Shown here piece by piece: positions 15,763 through 22,940 of a stretch of DNA of 24,786 nucleotides (positions are counted from its first letter, which is position 1; every line of letters starts with the position of its first letter). Under the pieces are notes generated by a model. That model was not told the DNA's origin, ran no database searches, and was given only the letters and a program-made list of their open reading frames with translations. The DNA comes from JAWXVD01 sp044425705 (GTDB lineage Bacteria; Bacillota; Clostridia; Lachnospirales; Lachnospiraceae), in assembly GCA_044425705.1 (NCBI GenBank), contig JAWXVD010000043.1, positions 1 through 24,786 on the forward strand, read 5' to 3'. The translations under genes were made by a program, and so were the position numbers.

Positions 15763-15798
15763 GTTATACTATCCCTTAAGCATAGTATAACCATATTT
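15756..15798 (-). terminator. Intrinsic terminator of the symporter gene
   Basis: A perfect 17-bp stem (15756-15772 with 15782-15798) has a 9-base loop (CCCTTAAGC) and an A/T-rich outer stem, so it can act in either direction. It lies about 120 bases beyond the symporter stop on the minus strand. It overlaps the end of the decayed palindromic repeat by seven bases. Confidence 0.85.
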
Positions 15799-15816
15799 CA
15801 TTAATTTTACAACATA

Positions 15817-15931
15817 AATCCGATAGATTTTATATTTTCAATCCGATAGATTTTATATTTCTAATCCGATAGATTTTGTGTTTTCAATCCGATAGATTTT
15901 TTATTTTCAATCCGATAGATTTATAAATTTG
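15817..15931 (-). repeat. Five tandem 23-bp repeats with a dyad core
   Basis: Units begin at 15817, 15840, 15863, 15886 and 15909, exactly 23 bases apart. Each contains AATCCGATAGATTT, an inverted repeat AATC-N5-GATT; the rest is A/T-rich and varies. The last unit overlaps the stop codon of the symporter gene (15921-15923), so the array forms the first part of its 3' untranslated region. Confidence 0.93.
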
Positions 15932-17333
15932 AATAATAATCATTTGAGTTACTTTCTTTCTGTTTATAACACAAAGAAACTGCCACCGTTCCTATTAAAG
16001 AGCAAATATTTCCAAAAATAACAGGATCTATAATTGGATTAGGAACAAACTGTAATACGATTGCTGCCACTCCACCAGCTACCATACCGCTCACAACACC
16101 TGGAGTTGTAACCTTTTTCCAATACAGTGCTAATACAAATGGGAAAAACATAGCAGATGAATAGATTGTTGCACCTACTTCAAACATAGAGAGAATGGAT
16201 GTCAACTGAATCGCGATTAACATAGTAACAACACCTGTTACCACAGTAGAAATTCGTTCAATTCTAAATGTCTTTTTTTCATCCATATCTTTCACAAAAA
16301 ATCCACAAAGCTCCGTAGTAAAAATTTGGCTAACAACTAATAAATACGAATCAATAGAAGACATAACTGCTGCAATTAAACCTGCAATTGCTAGACCTGC
16401 TAGAACTACTGGAAATTTTTGTACAATCACTTCTAGAATAATGGTTTCTTCACGTTCCATTGTTGGAAACATTGATCTCGCAAAAACAGCAAGTATCATA
16501 ACTACACAAGAAAAAATCATATAACCAATTGCTGCATATATTTGAGAATTTCTTGCTTCTTTTTCATTTCTAGATGCCAATACTCTTTGAATATATGGAA
16601 TTCCTGTACATGCAGAAAAAGTATATTTACAAATTACTACTGCTAAAGATACAAAAGATACCCCATAAAAAATATTAAATGATCCAGGTGTGAAAACAGT
16701 CTCAACAGTTTCTAGCGCAACATTTGCCATCCCACTCATAACTACTATTGGCAAAATAATCATCATCGATACCCCTAAAATAATTGCCTGCGCTGTATCT
16801 GTATAGGCAACAGCAAAAAAACCACCTTGTAACGTATAAATAATCGTAATAACACCACCTACTATTACGGCTGCTTCATATGTAATAACATTTTCTCCTA
16901 ACATCAATTGGAGAACTGTTCCCATTCCCATCATCTGTGCTGTTAATGTACTAAGAGAATAAATGATTGCAAAAATAGCACACATCTTACCTGCCGTATT
17001 GCCATGCAATTTATGAAAAACTTCTGGTATGGATTCTGCACCTGTAGCGTAGATTCTTTTACCCATCAATCCAAGTATTAACATTCCTATTGCCCAGGCG
17101 ATTCCTAACCACAATGAACTAAACCCATTCAAATATGCGCTTCCTGCTTGCCCCATACAAGCACTAGCACCTGCTGCTGTAGCAATAGAAGAACAAGTAA
17201 TAACAAAAGGCCCAATACTTCTACCACCTATCGCAAAATCACTGCTGCCGTGTACTTTCTTAGATGCGTACACCCCTATTGCAATCATTCCTACCAAATA
17301 CAATAAAATAACCCCATAATTTAAAACCCCCAT
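15921..17333 (-). CDS. Sodium:solute symporter (SSS family)
   Basis: This 470-residue protein is a member of the SSS (SLC5-type) symporters, which use the sodium gradient to import small solutes. About 13 membrane helices are visible. Family features include SSDFAIGGRSIGPFVIT after helix one, TAAGASACMGQAGSAYLNG in helix two, GGFFAVAYTDTAQAIIL, and GLIAAVMSSIDSYLLVVSQIFT, where Ser residues fit the Na2 sodium site. AAGGAGG lies before the ATG. The substrate is not evident; proline, pantothenate and sugar carriers all belong to this family. It lies 96 bases downstream of rsmA on the same strand. Its stop codon sits inside a tandem-repeat array and its terminator follows. Confidence 0.92.
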   Translation of the reverse strand: MGVLNYGVILLYLVGMIAIGVYASKKVHGSSDFAIGGRSIGPFVITCSSIATAAGASACMGQAGSAYLNGFSSLWLGIAWAIGMLILGLMGKRIYATGAESIPEVFHKLHGNTAGKMCAIFAIIYSLSTLTAQMMGMGTVLQLMLGENVITYEAAVIVGGVITIIYTLQGGFFAVAYTDTAQAIILGVSMMIILPIVVMSGMANVALETVETVFTPGSFNIFYGVSFVSLAVVICKYTFSACTGIPYIQRVLASRNEKEARNSQIYAAIGYMIFSCVVMILAVFARSMFPTMEREETIILEVIVQKFPVVLAGLAIAGLIAAVMSSIDSYLLVVSQIFTTELCGFFVKDMDEKKTFRIERISTVVTGVVTMLIAIQLTSILSMFEVGATIYSSAMFFPFVLALYWKKVTTPGVVSGMVAGGVAAIVLQFVPNPIIDPVIFGNICSLIGTVAVSLCYKQKESNSNDYYSNL

Positions 17334-17429
17334 ACAGTATCCTCCTTCATTTTGTTATGTACTCCTTGAATCTTTCATCTACAACTTTTAAAAGCATTAC
17401 ATAAGTACATGATTGATTTTATCTTAATT

Positions 17430-18284
17430 TTATAACAAATTACTTAACTGTGCAAATTGTTCCAATGTTAAGGCTTCTCCCCTAATTGTTGGAGATAGTT
17501 CCATTTTTTCTAATACTTCTAATACTCTTTCTTTCGTTACTGTGGCAATTCCTGCATTGGTCAAACCATTCACCAACGTTTTTCTTCTTTGGTTAAAGGA
17601 TGCACGAATCAAAGTAAACATAAATTTTTCATTTTCTGCTTGTACTGGTGGCTCCTCATATCTAGTCAATTTAATGACCGAACTAGACACATTAGGCTTC
17701 GGCATAAAACAAGCTGGCGATACAACTGTTACAATTTCTGGTCTGGCATAATATTGTACTGCCAAGGACAAAGCACCATAATCTTTCGTTCCAGGCCCCA
17801 CCTGCATACGATCTGCAACTTCTTTCTGCACCATAATAGTAATGCTTTGTAAAGGAACATGACTTTCAAATAATCCCATAATGATTGGTGTTGTAATGTA
17901 ATATGGTAAATTTGCTACCACCTTAATGGGCTTCCCTTGATTGCGCTCTGCCACAATTTTATTAATATCTACTTTTAAGATATCTTGATTGATCACTGTT
18001 ACATTCTCATACTCTGAAAGTGTATCCTGAAGAATAGGAATTAGAGCCTTGTCAATCTCTACTGCAATAACCTCTCTTGCAGCTTCTGCTAAGTATTGTG
18101 TCATAGTACCGATTCCCGGTCCAATTTCTAATACACAATCGTCTTTTGTAATTTCTGATTCTTCAATAATTTTCTCTAAAATATGGGTGTCGATTAAAAA
18201 ATTCTGACCAAATTTCTTTTGAAAATTAAAATTATATTTTCTCAATACCTCTATGGTATTTGTTGGATTTCCCAATGTTGCCAT
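17430..18284 (-). CDS. rsmA: 16S rRNA dimethyladenosine transferase
   Basis: RsmA (KsgA) dimethylates the two adjacent adenines in the 3' hairpin of 16S rRNA late in 30S assembly. The 284-residue protein has the normal length. It shows KKFGQNFLID near the start, the SAM-binding VLEIGPGIGTMTQYLAE, the acidic AVEIDK, and the catalytic NLPYYITTPI. The later CFMPKPNVSSSVIKL and FNQRRKTLVNGL belong to the C-terminal rRNA-binding part. AGGAAAG precedes the ATG. It follows tatD by 28 bases. In many Firmicutes rnmV (RNase M5) lies between tatD and rsmA; it is absent from this position. Confidence 0.97.
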   Translation of the reverse strand: MATLGNPTNTIEVLRKYNFNFQKKFGQNFLIDTHILEKIIEESEITKDDCVLEIGPGIGTMTQYLAEAAREVIAVEIDKALIPILQDTLSEYENVTVINQDILKVDINKIVAERNQGKPIKVVANLPYYITTPIIMGLFESHVPLQSITIMVQKEVADRMQVGPGTKDYGALSLAVQYYARPEIVTVVSPACFMPKPNVSSSVIKLTRYEEPPVQAENEKFMFTLIRASFNQRRKTLVNGLTNAGIATVTKERVLEVLEKMELSPTIRGEALTLEQFAQLSNLL

Positions 18285-18312
18285 CTTTTACTTTCCTTCC
18301 TGTTTTTTTACG

Positions 18313-19086
18313 TTACATTCGATACAATCTTTTTCCATTTTCTTCTGTCACGCGTATAACCTCTTCTGATGAAATATTTTTAATTTTTGCAATTTCATTA
18401 ATTACATAAGGTAAATTCATAGATGAATTTCGTTTTCCACGAAAAGGAACTGGCGACAAGTATGGACAGTCTGTTTCCAACAAAATTTTTTCTATAGGAA
18501 TATATTCTACAACTTCTTTTAATTTCTTACCATTTTGAAACGTAATCACACCACCTATTCCAAATGAGTAATCCATATTTAAAAATTCTCTCGCCATTTC
18601 TTTCCCATAAGAATAGCAATGAATGACTCCCGTAAGATTTTCAAATTCTTTTTCCTTCATAATAGATAAGGTATCTGCTGCCGCCTCTCTAGAATGAATC
18701 ACCACTGGCATATTCACTTCTTTTGCTAATTGAAGCTGTCTGAAAAACCATTCCTTTTGAATCTTTCGTTCTGGTTCGTCCCAATAATAATCTAAGCCAA
18801 TTTCTCCTACTGCTTTGATTTTTGGATGCTGTAATTTTTCCTTTATAAATTGAAAATTCACTTCATTTAATTCATCTGTGTTACATGGATGAATTCCTAA
18901 TGCACCATACATAAAATCATATTGGTCCACAAAATCTAAGGTAGTTCTTAATGACTCCATACTAGAACCAATATTTACAATGGTACCAACTCCCGCTTCT
19001 TTCATTCCTAGAAGCAAACTTTCTCTATCTATATCGAACCCATCATCATCATAATGGGCATGACTATCAAAAATCTTATTTTTCAC
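18313..19086 (-). CDS. tatD: TatD-family metal-dependent hydrolase (DNase)
   Basis: This 257-residue cytoplasmic hydrolase has the TIM-barrel metal motifs of the TatD family: SHAHYDD at the N-terminus, GEIGLDYYWD, VIHSREAAADT, VIHCYSYG and LLETDCPYLSPVPFRGKRN. TatD enzymes are 3'-5' DNases with proposed roles in DNA repair. The start codon is GTG at 19086, preceded by GAGGAG at five bases' spacing. It heads a tatD-rsmA pair, a common Firmicute arrangement. No promoter was clear in the 186 bases upstream, which are shared with the divergent tRNA gene. An 11-bp imperfect hairpin lies at about 19128-19160. Confidence 0.95.
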   Translation of the reverse strand: MKNKIFDSHAHYDDDGFDIDRESLLLGMKEAGVGTIVNIGSSMESLRTTLDFVDQYDFMYGALGIHPCNTDELNEVNFQFIKEKLQHPKIKAVGEIGLDYYWDEPERKIQKEWFFRQLQLAKEVNMPVVIHSREAAADTLSIMKEKEFENLTGVIHCYSYGKEMAREFLNMDYSFGIGGVITFQNGKKLKEVVEYIPIEKILLETDCPYLSPVPFRGKRNSSMNLPYVINEIAKIKNISSEEVIRVTEENGKRLYRM

Positions 19087-19188
19087 TTTTTCTCCTCAAT
19101 TGTGCAATCATTTAACGATACACTTACTTATGAATGAAATATCTATACATTTCATCCATAAACTATTCCTTTAAATTACAAATTATGC

Positions 19189-19217
19189 TTGCAAATGTTT
19201 TTTCATTGTACTATAAT
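19189..19217 (+). promoter_or_regulatory. Promoter of the tRNA-Lys gene
   Basis: TTGCAA (19189-19194) and a perfect TATAAT (19212-19217) are spaced by 17 bases, about 55 bases before the tRNA. Confidence 0.75.
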
Positions 19218-19272
19218 AATAAACGGATGTAAAGTTACAGGTCATCTATGAGTTGTAACTCTATAAATACTC

Positions 19273-19345
19273 GCGTTTTTAGCTCAGTTGGTAGAGCACC
19301 TGACTCTTAATCAGGGTGTCTAGGGTTCGAACCCCTAAAGACGCA
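19273..19345 (+). tRNA. tRNA-Lys (anticodon CTT)
   Basis: A 73-base cloverleaf is complete. The acceptor stem is GCGTTTT/AAGACGC with one G-U pair. The D arm has AGCTCAGTTGGTAGAGC, the anticodon stem is CCTGA/TCAGG with loop CTCTTAA (anticodon CTT at 19306-19308), and the T loop is GGTTCGAACCCC. The discriminator is A and CCA is not encoded. It reads AAG codons. Confidence 0.97.
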
Positions 19346-19347
19346 TG

Positions 19348-19388
19348 AACACTAATTTTGTAGCAAGGCTATGGGGTTGGTGTTTTTT
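19348..19388 (+). terminator. Terminator after tRNA-Lys
   Basis: An 8-bp outer stem AACACTAA/TTGGTGTT (19348-19355 with 19377-19384, one G-U pair) contains a smaller TAGC/GCTA pairing in the loop and is followed by six T (19383-19388). Confidence 0.75.
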
Positions 19389-19428
19389 ATTGCAACAATT
19401 TATAACATCGCTAAATCTTATTTATCTA

Positions 19429-19953
19429 TTACAATTCACCTTTTATTAAAAATCCCTTATTCTCTAATTCTTCTTCAATATCAGTCAAAGTATCCATATC
19501 ATCAGCCTCAATGGTATGATAATGCATATCACCCGTTAATTCCTTTAAGGGTTTATCCCCGCAAAGCGTTAACTTTTCTACAAACTCCCTAGCATCTTTC
19601 CTATTGGAAATCATCAATGACACTTCAATCAACCCATAAATCTCATGCTCTACAGATATATTCAATAGTTTTCCACCTAGATCTACAATACAAAACAATT
19701 CCTCTAACACTTCATCAGTGCTATGCTTTACTTGGAATACTTTTCTAGCCACATTACCTACTTGATCAGGCTGAAATAAAAGATATCCTTTATTGGTAGA
19801 TAGTATATTTTTGTTCTCTGCACGTAATAATGCAATATCTTGTACAATCACCTGCCGACTAACACCAAGAAGCTCTGCTAACATAGTGCCAGATATTGGC
19901 ACGTTGCTTTCTTTTAATATACTGATTAATTTTTCTCTTCTCTTATCCCCCAT
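19429..19953 (-). CDS. niaR: NiaR-type niacin-responsive transcription repressor
   Basis: This 174-residue protein has an N-terminal HTH_11 domain (PISGTMLAELLGVSRQVIVQDI, split here by family convention at residues 19-40) and a C-terminal 3H domain. NiaR repressors in Firmicutes sense niacin and control NAD biosynthesis and niacin uptake. Metal-site candidates are His77, Glu85, His144 and His146, which matches the spacing I recall for the Thermotoga homologue. The frame opens earlier, at 19995, but the ATG at 19953 overlaps the J-domain gene's stop by one base (TAATG) with AGAGGA eight bases upstream, so translation is probably coupled. No clear NiaR operator was recognised, and no NAD gene is in the window. 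Confidence 0.9.
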   Translation of the reverse strand: MGDKRREKLISILKESNVPISGTMLAELLGVSRQVIVQDIALLRAENKNILSTNKGYLLFQPDQVGNVARKVFQVKHSTDEVLEELFCIVDLGGKLLNISVEHEIYGLIEVSLMISNRKDAREFVEKLTLCGDKPLKELTGDMHYHTIEADDMDTLTDIEEELENKGFLIKGEL

Positions 19954-20657
19954 TAATAAAATCCTCTTCCACCACAAAAACCACCGCCACAACACATATT
20001 ACAAACCAAATTTGCTATGCATAGTTTTAAACAAAATCCATTTCCATTTATTGTCATTCCACCGGTAGGCATTCTCCTAGATTGATACCAATTTCCACCA
20101 AATTCTAATCGTTCTACCAAAGAACGATAGGTCTGGTTATTGGGTTCCATATTAGAAGCCATTTTCGCATGATCCATTGCCAACACATTATTTCCCACAC
20201 CAGAATTAGCAACTGCACTATAATAATACCATTGGGCAGATTTTTCTTTCATTTCTGAAAGTACATGCAATGCTTCTTTATAATGTCCACTATTAATATA
20301 ATTAGCCGCAGCCTTTAAATGAACAGTTGACTCATCTTCTCCATATCCCTGATTCTGTCTCGTTTGCCCGTAAAATCCTCCAAATCCGCCAAAATCACCA
20401 AATCCACCATATTGATAAGAACCATTTCCACTATAACCTTGATAGTTTCCTGTACCACTATATCCTTGTTCCTTTTCCTTCATAATCTGCTGATAGGCTT
20501 GTTGAATTTCTTTAAATTTCTCTTCTGCACTTGCTGCATTGGGATTATTAATATTGGCATCTGGATGATACTTTCTGCTTAATGTTCTATATGCTTTTTT
20601 TATTTCTTCTTCACTAGCACTTTGCTCTAGCCCTAGTACTCTATATGGATTCATCAT
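19953..20657 (-). CDS. J-domain protein with TPR and Cys-rich tail
   Basis: The 234-residue protein begins with a J domain (NPYRVLGLEQSASEEEIKKA, with the HPD motif at 31-33), which stimulates DnaK ATPase. A Gly/Tyr/Phe-rich stretch follows (about 64-104), then a TPR-like helical segment (LKAAANYINSGHYKEALHVL) and a hydrophobic tail with CLKLC and CNMCCGGGFCGG. The zinc domain and substrate domains of true DnaJ are absent, so it is a specialised co-chaperone. Its start overlaps the DUF5685 gene by 17 bases, and its stop overlaps niaR by one base. ATG 20657 or 20654 could be used. The Cys-rich C-terminus could bind metal or be lipid-modified; this is not established. Confidence 0.88.
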   Translation of the reverse strand: MMNPYRVLGLEQSASEEEIKKAYRTLSRKYHPDANINNPNAASAEEKFKEIQQAYQQIMKEKEQGYSGTGNYQGYSGNGSYQYGGFGDFGGFGGFYGQTRQNQGYGEDESTVHLKAAANYINSGHYKEALHVLSEMKEKSAQWYYYSAVANSGVGNNVLAMDHAKMASNMEPNNQTYRSLVERLEFGGNWYQSRRMPTGGMTINGNGFCLKLCIANLVCNMCCGGGFCGGRGFY

Positions 20658-21537
20658 GTTTCTCTAAATTCCCCGCTCTCTTTTGTCTAACCATTTCATA
20701 ACGATACCAAACACCTGCATACAAAATATTTCTAAGTATATCAACATTTTCTAGGATTGGCAATTTTTCAAATTCTCTTGCACATTCTGCCATCATCATA
20801 TGTAACACATTGTAACAAAAATTTTCTAAATTTTCATCTATTTTAAAGTCTATCTTATGATTAAAAGCAACGTTTTCTCTTTCTTCCATCGTTAATAGAA
20901 ACACATTATAGTTTTTCGTTTTACTATCCTTCTCCATATCTTCGTAAGCATCTAGTAAATAAATATATTTTCCTAGATAAAAACCTATTTTACGCAAAGA
21001 ATTTTCCCACTCGTCTGAGCGATAACTAAATAATTCCGACATAACTTCACCAAACAAGCCTGATGCTACATCTATATTTTTATCTTGTGCTTTCTCTACC
21101 ACATGTATTTCTTCTAATAGCCTAGATACGTTTTTTGCTTTTTCTTGGTAAAACTCATTTACTTTCTTATTACTTGACTGTAAAAGAATAGCAAAAACTT
21201 TTTTAGTAGATTTCCTCTCATCTATCCAATCATCTAAGCATTTATGATAGGTTAAAATAAGATTCATAGCTGCCACATAATCGGAAACCTCATTTTGACG
21301 CATAGGATGTTTTTCAAAAGGATGGGCAATGCATCTGCTTTCCATATAGTCTGTGTCTGGTTCATATAAACCACTTAATAATATCACTAAAAATGTCATA
21401 TCATAACTTAAGGTAAGCTGCCCTAATTTTCCATATTTTTCTTTTAAAGATTTACACAATCCACAGTAATAAGAACGGTACATGATATAATCTTTAATTT
21501 TTAATTCTGGCTTATCGATACTTATATAACCGAACAT
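20641..21537 (-). CDS. DUF5685-family protein
   Basis: This 298-residue, mostly helical protein matches the uncharacterised DUF5685 family: MFGYISIDKPELKIKDY at the N-terminus, YRSYYCGLCKSLKEKYG with a CxxC pair (Cys25 and Cys28), LLDAYEDMEKDSKTKNYN, and a C-terminal LRNILYAGVWYRYEMVRQK. A run of G before the ATG (GGGGGATTAATGAT) supplies the ribosome site. No membrane helix is obvious. It overlaps the downstream J-domain gene by 17 bases, so the two are translationally coupled and probably act together, for example as co-chaperone and partner. The LDAYEDMEKD helix recalls the Asp-rich motif of isoprenoid synthases, but this resemblance is weak. The function is unknown. Confidence 0.85.
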   Translation of the reverse strand: MFGYISIDKPELKIKDYIMYRSYYCGLCKSLKEKYGKLGQLTLSYDMTFLVILLSGLYEPDTDYMESRCIAHPFEKHPMRQNEVSDYVAAMNLILTYHKCLDDWIDERKSTKKVFAILLQSSNKKVNEFYQEKAKNVSRLLEEIHVVEKAQDKNIDVASGLFGEVMSELFSYRSDEWENSLRKIGFYLGKYIYLLDAYEDMEKDSKTKNYNVFLLTMEERENVAFNHKIDFKIDENLENFCYNVLHMMMAECAREFEKLPILENVDILRNILYAGVWYRYEMVRQKRAGNLEKHDESI

Positions 21538-21617
21538 ATCATTAATCCCCCTACATTCCCTCTTACCTATTCAAACAAACCTACCACTTGAATGACATAT
21601 CTCTACACAGCGACTCC

Positions 21618-22013
21618 TTAACTTTTCTTTCTAAAAGTATGACCACACTTTGTACATCGAATTTCTATCAGTCCTCTTCCTTTTGGAACACGAATTCTCT
21701 GTTTACATTGAGGGCATTTAAAAATACGATATTCTTTTCTCTGTTCGAATACCTTCTTTTCTCTTTTAAAAAGTTGTATTACTTTATTATGGTATTGCAT
21801 GTATTTTTGATTTTCAGCATATCTTTTCGGAATATTTCTAGAAAACATTCTAAAATATACATAGACGATTAATACCATTGCCACTGGCTGTAAAAATCCA
21901 AGATTTGTAAACATATCTAAAATAAAAAATGCCAATGCAATGCCTAGCATCGTTTTTGAAAACTGATCCGAACCATATCTTCCTATCATAAATCTCATAA
22001 ATTTTTCTTTCAT
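21618..22013 (-). CDS. Small membrane protein with C-terminal zinc ribbon
   Basis: The 131-residue protein has a short basic start (MKEKFMRFMIGRYGSDQFSK), two hydrophobic segments (TMLGIALAFFILDMF and FLQPVAMVLIVYVYFRMF), a basic helical stretch and a zinc ribbon (KCPQCKQRIRVP and RCTKCGHTF). The in-frame ATG at 22058 would add 15 polar residues; GAAAGGGA favours 22013, although its spacing of 12 bases is long. The zinc ribbon should be cytoplasmic. It lies 80 bases upstream of the DUF5685 gene and may belong to the same operon. No function is known. Confidence 0.8.
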   Translation of the reverse strand: MKEKFMRFMIGRYGSDQFSKTMLGIALAFFILDMFTNLGFLQPVAMVLIVYVYFRMFSRNIPKRYAENQKYMQYHNKVIQLFKREKKVFEQRKEYRIFKCPQCKQRIRVPKGRGLIEIRCTKCGHTFRKKS

Positions 22014-22105
22014 CTTAATAATTATCCCTTTCTCTTTTGATAATCCATTACCATTCAACCATCGGCTAAACGTTACAATTTTATAGCTGAATAGTTACGT
22101 CAATT

Positions 22106-22807
22106 CTACCAATCTGCTGGTATTTCTTCTTCGTAATAAATTTTTCCTTCTTCTATCATTTTCAGCTGTCCATCCACACATTCCATAATGGTTGTGGAAC
22201 AATTTTTGTGGTTCACTCTCCAAAAATCCTTTAATGGTACATCTTCCACACAGCCAATCATACCACGAATCAAGGCACCATGACCAACCACTAACATAGT
22301 TTCAAATTTAAGTCCAGTGATTTCACTTGCTTGCAAGGGTGAAATCACAGACGCTGAGGGTGAAAATTTATTTTCACCCTTTTTTTCTGAAGGGATAATC
22401 ACTTCATCAATAAATGATTGACATCTTTTATATAAGTCGATAAAGGTTTCTCCACCTCTCGGTGGTACATATTCTTCTGGCTTACAGAGAAAATTATACA
22501 ATTTTATTTCTGGTTGTCTGCGAATTGCTGCGATGCTTTTTCCTTCTCCTACACCAAACCCTAATTCTATTAATCTCTTATCTTCAACAATTGAAATATT
22601 TCTATTTCCTCTTAAAATTTCTGCTGTTTCCTTAGCACGGCTCAGTGGACTAGTAAAAATAATATCAAAGGGAATATCCTCTTGCCCTTTCCTTGTTACT
22701 TGTGCCAATTCTCTTCCATACTCATTTAATGGAATGTCTGACTGCCCTTGCAGTTTCCTCTTTTTATTCCACTCTGTTTCACCGTGTCTTACAAAATAAA
22801 TTTTCAT
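22106..22807 (-). CDS. Histidine phosphatase (phosphoglycerate-mutase-like) with in-frame repeat insertion
   Basis: This 233-residue protein belongs to the histidine phosphatase superfamily: YFVRHGETEWN with the phospho-accepting His8, FTSPLSRAKETAEIL, ELGFGVGEG, and VVGHGALIRG with the second catalytic His. It probably dephosphorylates a small metabolite; the cofactor-dependent mutase and phosphatase branches cannot be separated here. Residues 144-166 (GENKFSPSASVISPLQASE and on) interrupt the usual path between a helix ending IPSEKK and the strand FETMLVVGHG. They are encoded by the palindromic repeat at 22310-22380. Without them the length would be about 210, normal for the family. Both active-site histidines survive, so the enzyme may still work. 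AGGAGT precedes the ATG and the leader is tandemly duplicated. Confidence 0.92.
   Translation of the reverse strand: MKIYFVRHGETEWNKKRKLQGQSDIPLNEYGRELAQVTRKGQEDIPFDIIFTSPLSRAKETAEILRGNRNISIVEDKRLIELGFGVGEGKSIAAIRRQPEIKLYNFLCKPEEYVPPRGGETFIDLYKRCQSFIDEVIIPSEKKGENKFSPSASVISPLQASEITGLKFETMLVVGHGALIRGMIGCVEDVPLKDFWRVNHKNCSTTIMECVDGQLKMIEEGKIYYEEEIPADW
22310..22380 (-). repeat. Protein-coding palindromic repeat, copy 2 (inside the phosphatase gene)
   Basis: This 71-bp segment matches 9282-9352 at 66 positions. Hairpin one is 22317-22348. Hairpin two is 22358-22379, a perfect stem GGGTGAAAAT/ATTTTCACCC. The G-C pair here replaces the A-T pair of copy 1, a compensatory change. In gene direction it encodes GENKFSPSASVISPLQASE. 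Confidence 0.92.
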
Positions 22808-22893
22808 TGGTACTCCTATTCTTACATTATTTTCTAACAGCTTTTCTAATTGGTACTCCTCTTTTTACATTATTTATCTAAATAGCTTTTCTA
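22806..22893 (-). repeat. Tandem duplication of the phosphatase leader
   Basis: Two units (22806-22848 and 22849-22893) share TAGAAAAGCT, a TTAGA-AATAATGTAA segment and AGGAGTACCAAT. Only the unit next to the gene has its ribosome site followed by ATG; the upstream copy reads CAATTAG. Each unit contains a start-stop ATGTAA a few bases before AGGAG. Confidence 0.85.
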
Positions 22894-22940
22894 AATTCCT
22901 AATTTTATCTCATCATCGTTCCTGAACTTTTATCTTTCAG

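Larger units (their letters stand above)
15588..15920. other. 333-bp intergenic region packed with repeats
   Basis: Between the ATPase gene and the 3' end of the symporter gene lie, in order, hairpin repeat copy B, a decayed copy of the coding palindromic repeat, a strong terminator and most of a five-unit 23-bp repeat. No protein gene is supported. Confidence 0.75.

Noticed and set aside
15817..15931. Possible CRISPR array
   Set aside because: Units are only 23 bases long with short A/T-rich, similar spacers; there are no cas genes and no unique spacers of normal length.
19067..19086. Third match to the hairpin core AAAATCTTATTTTTCA at the start of tatD
   Set aside because: It encodes the conserved TatD N-terminus (MKNKIFDS), lacks the linker AGAGACAAATTGC and the second hairpin, and fits chance in an A/T-rich genome.
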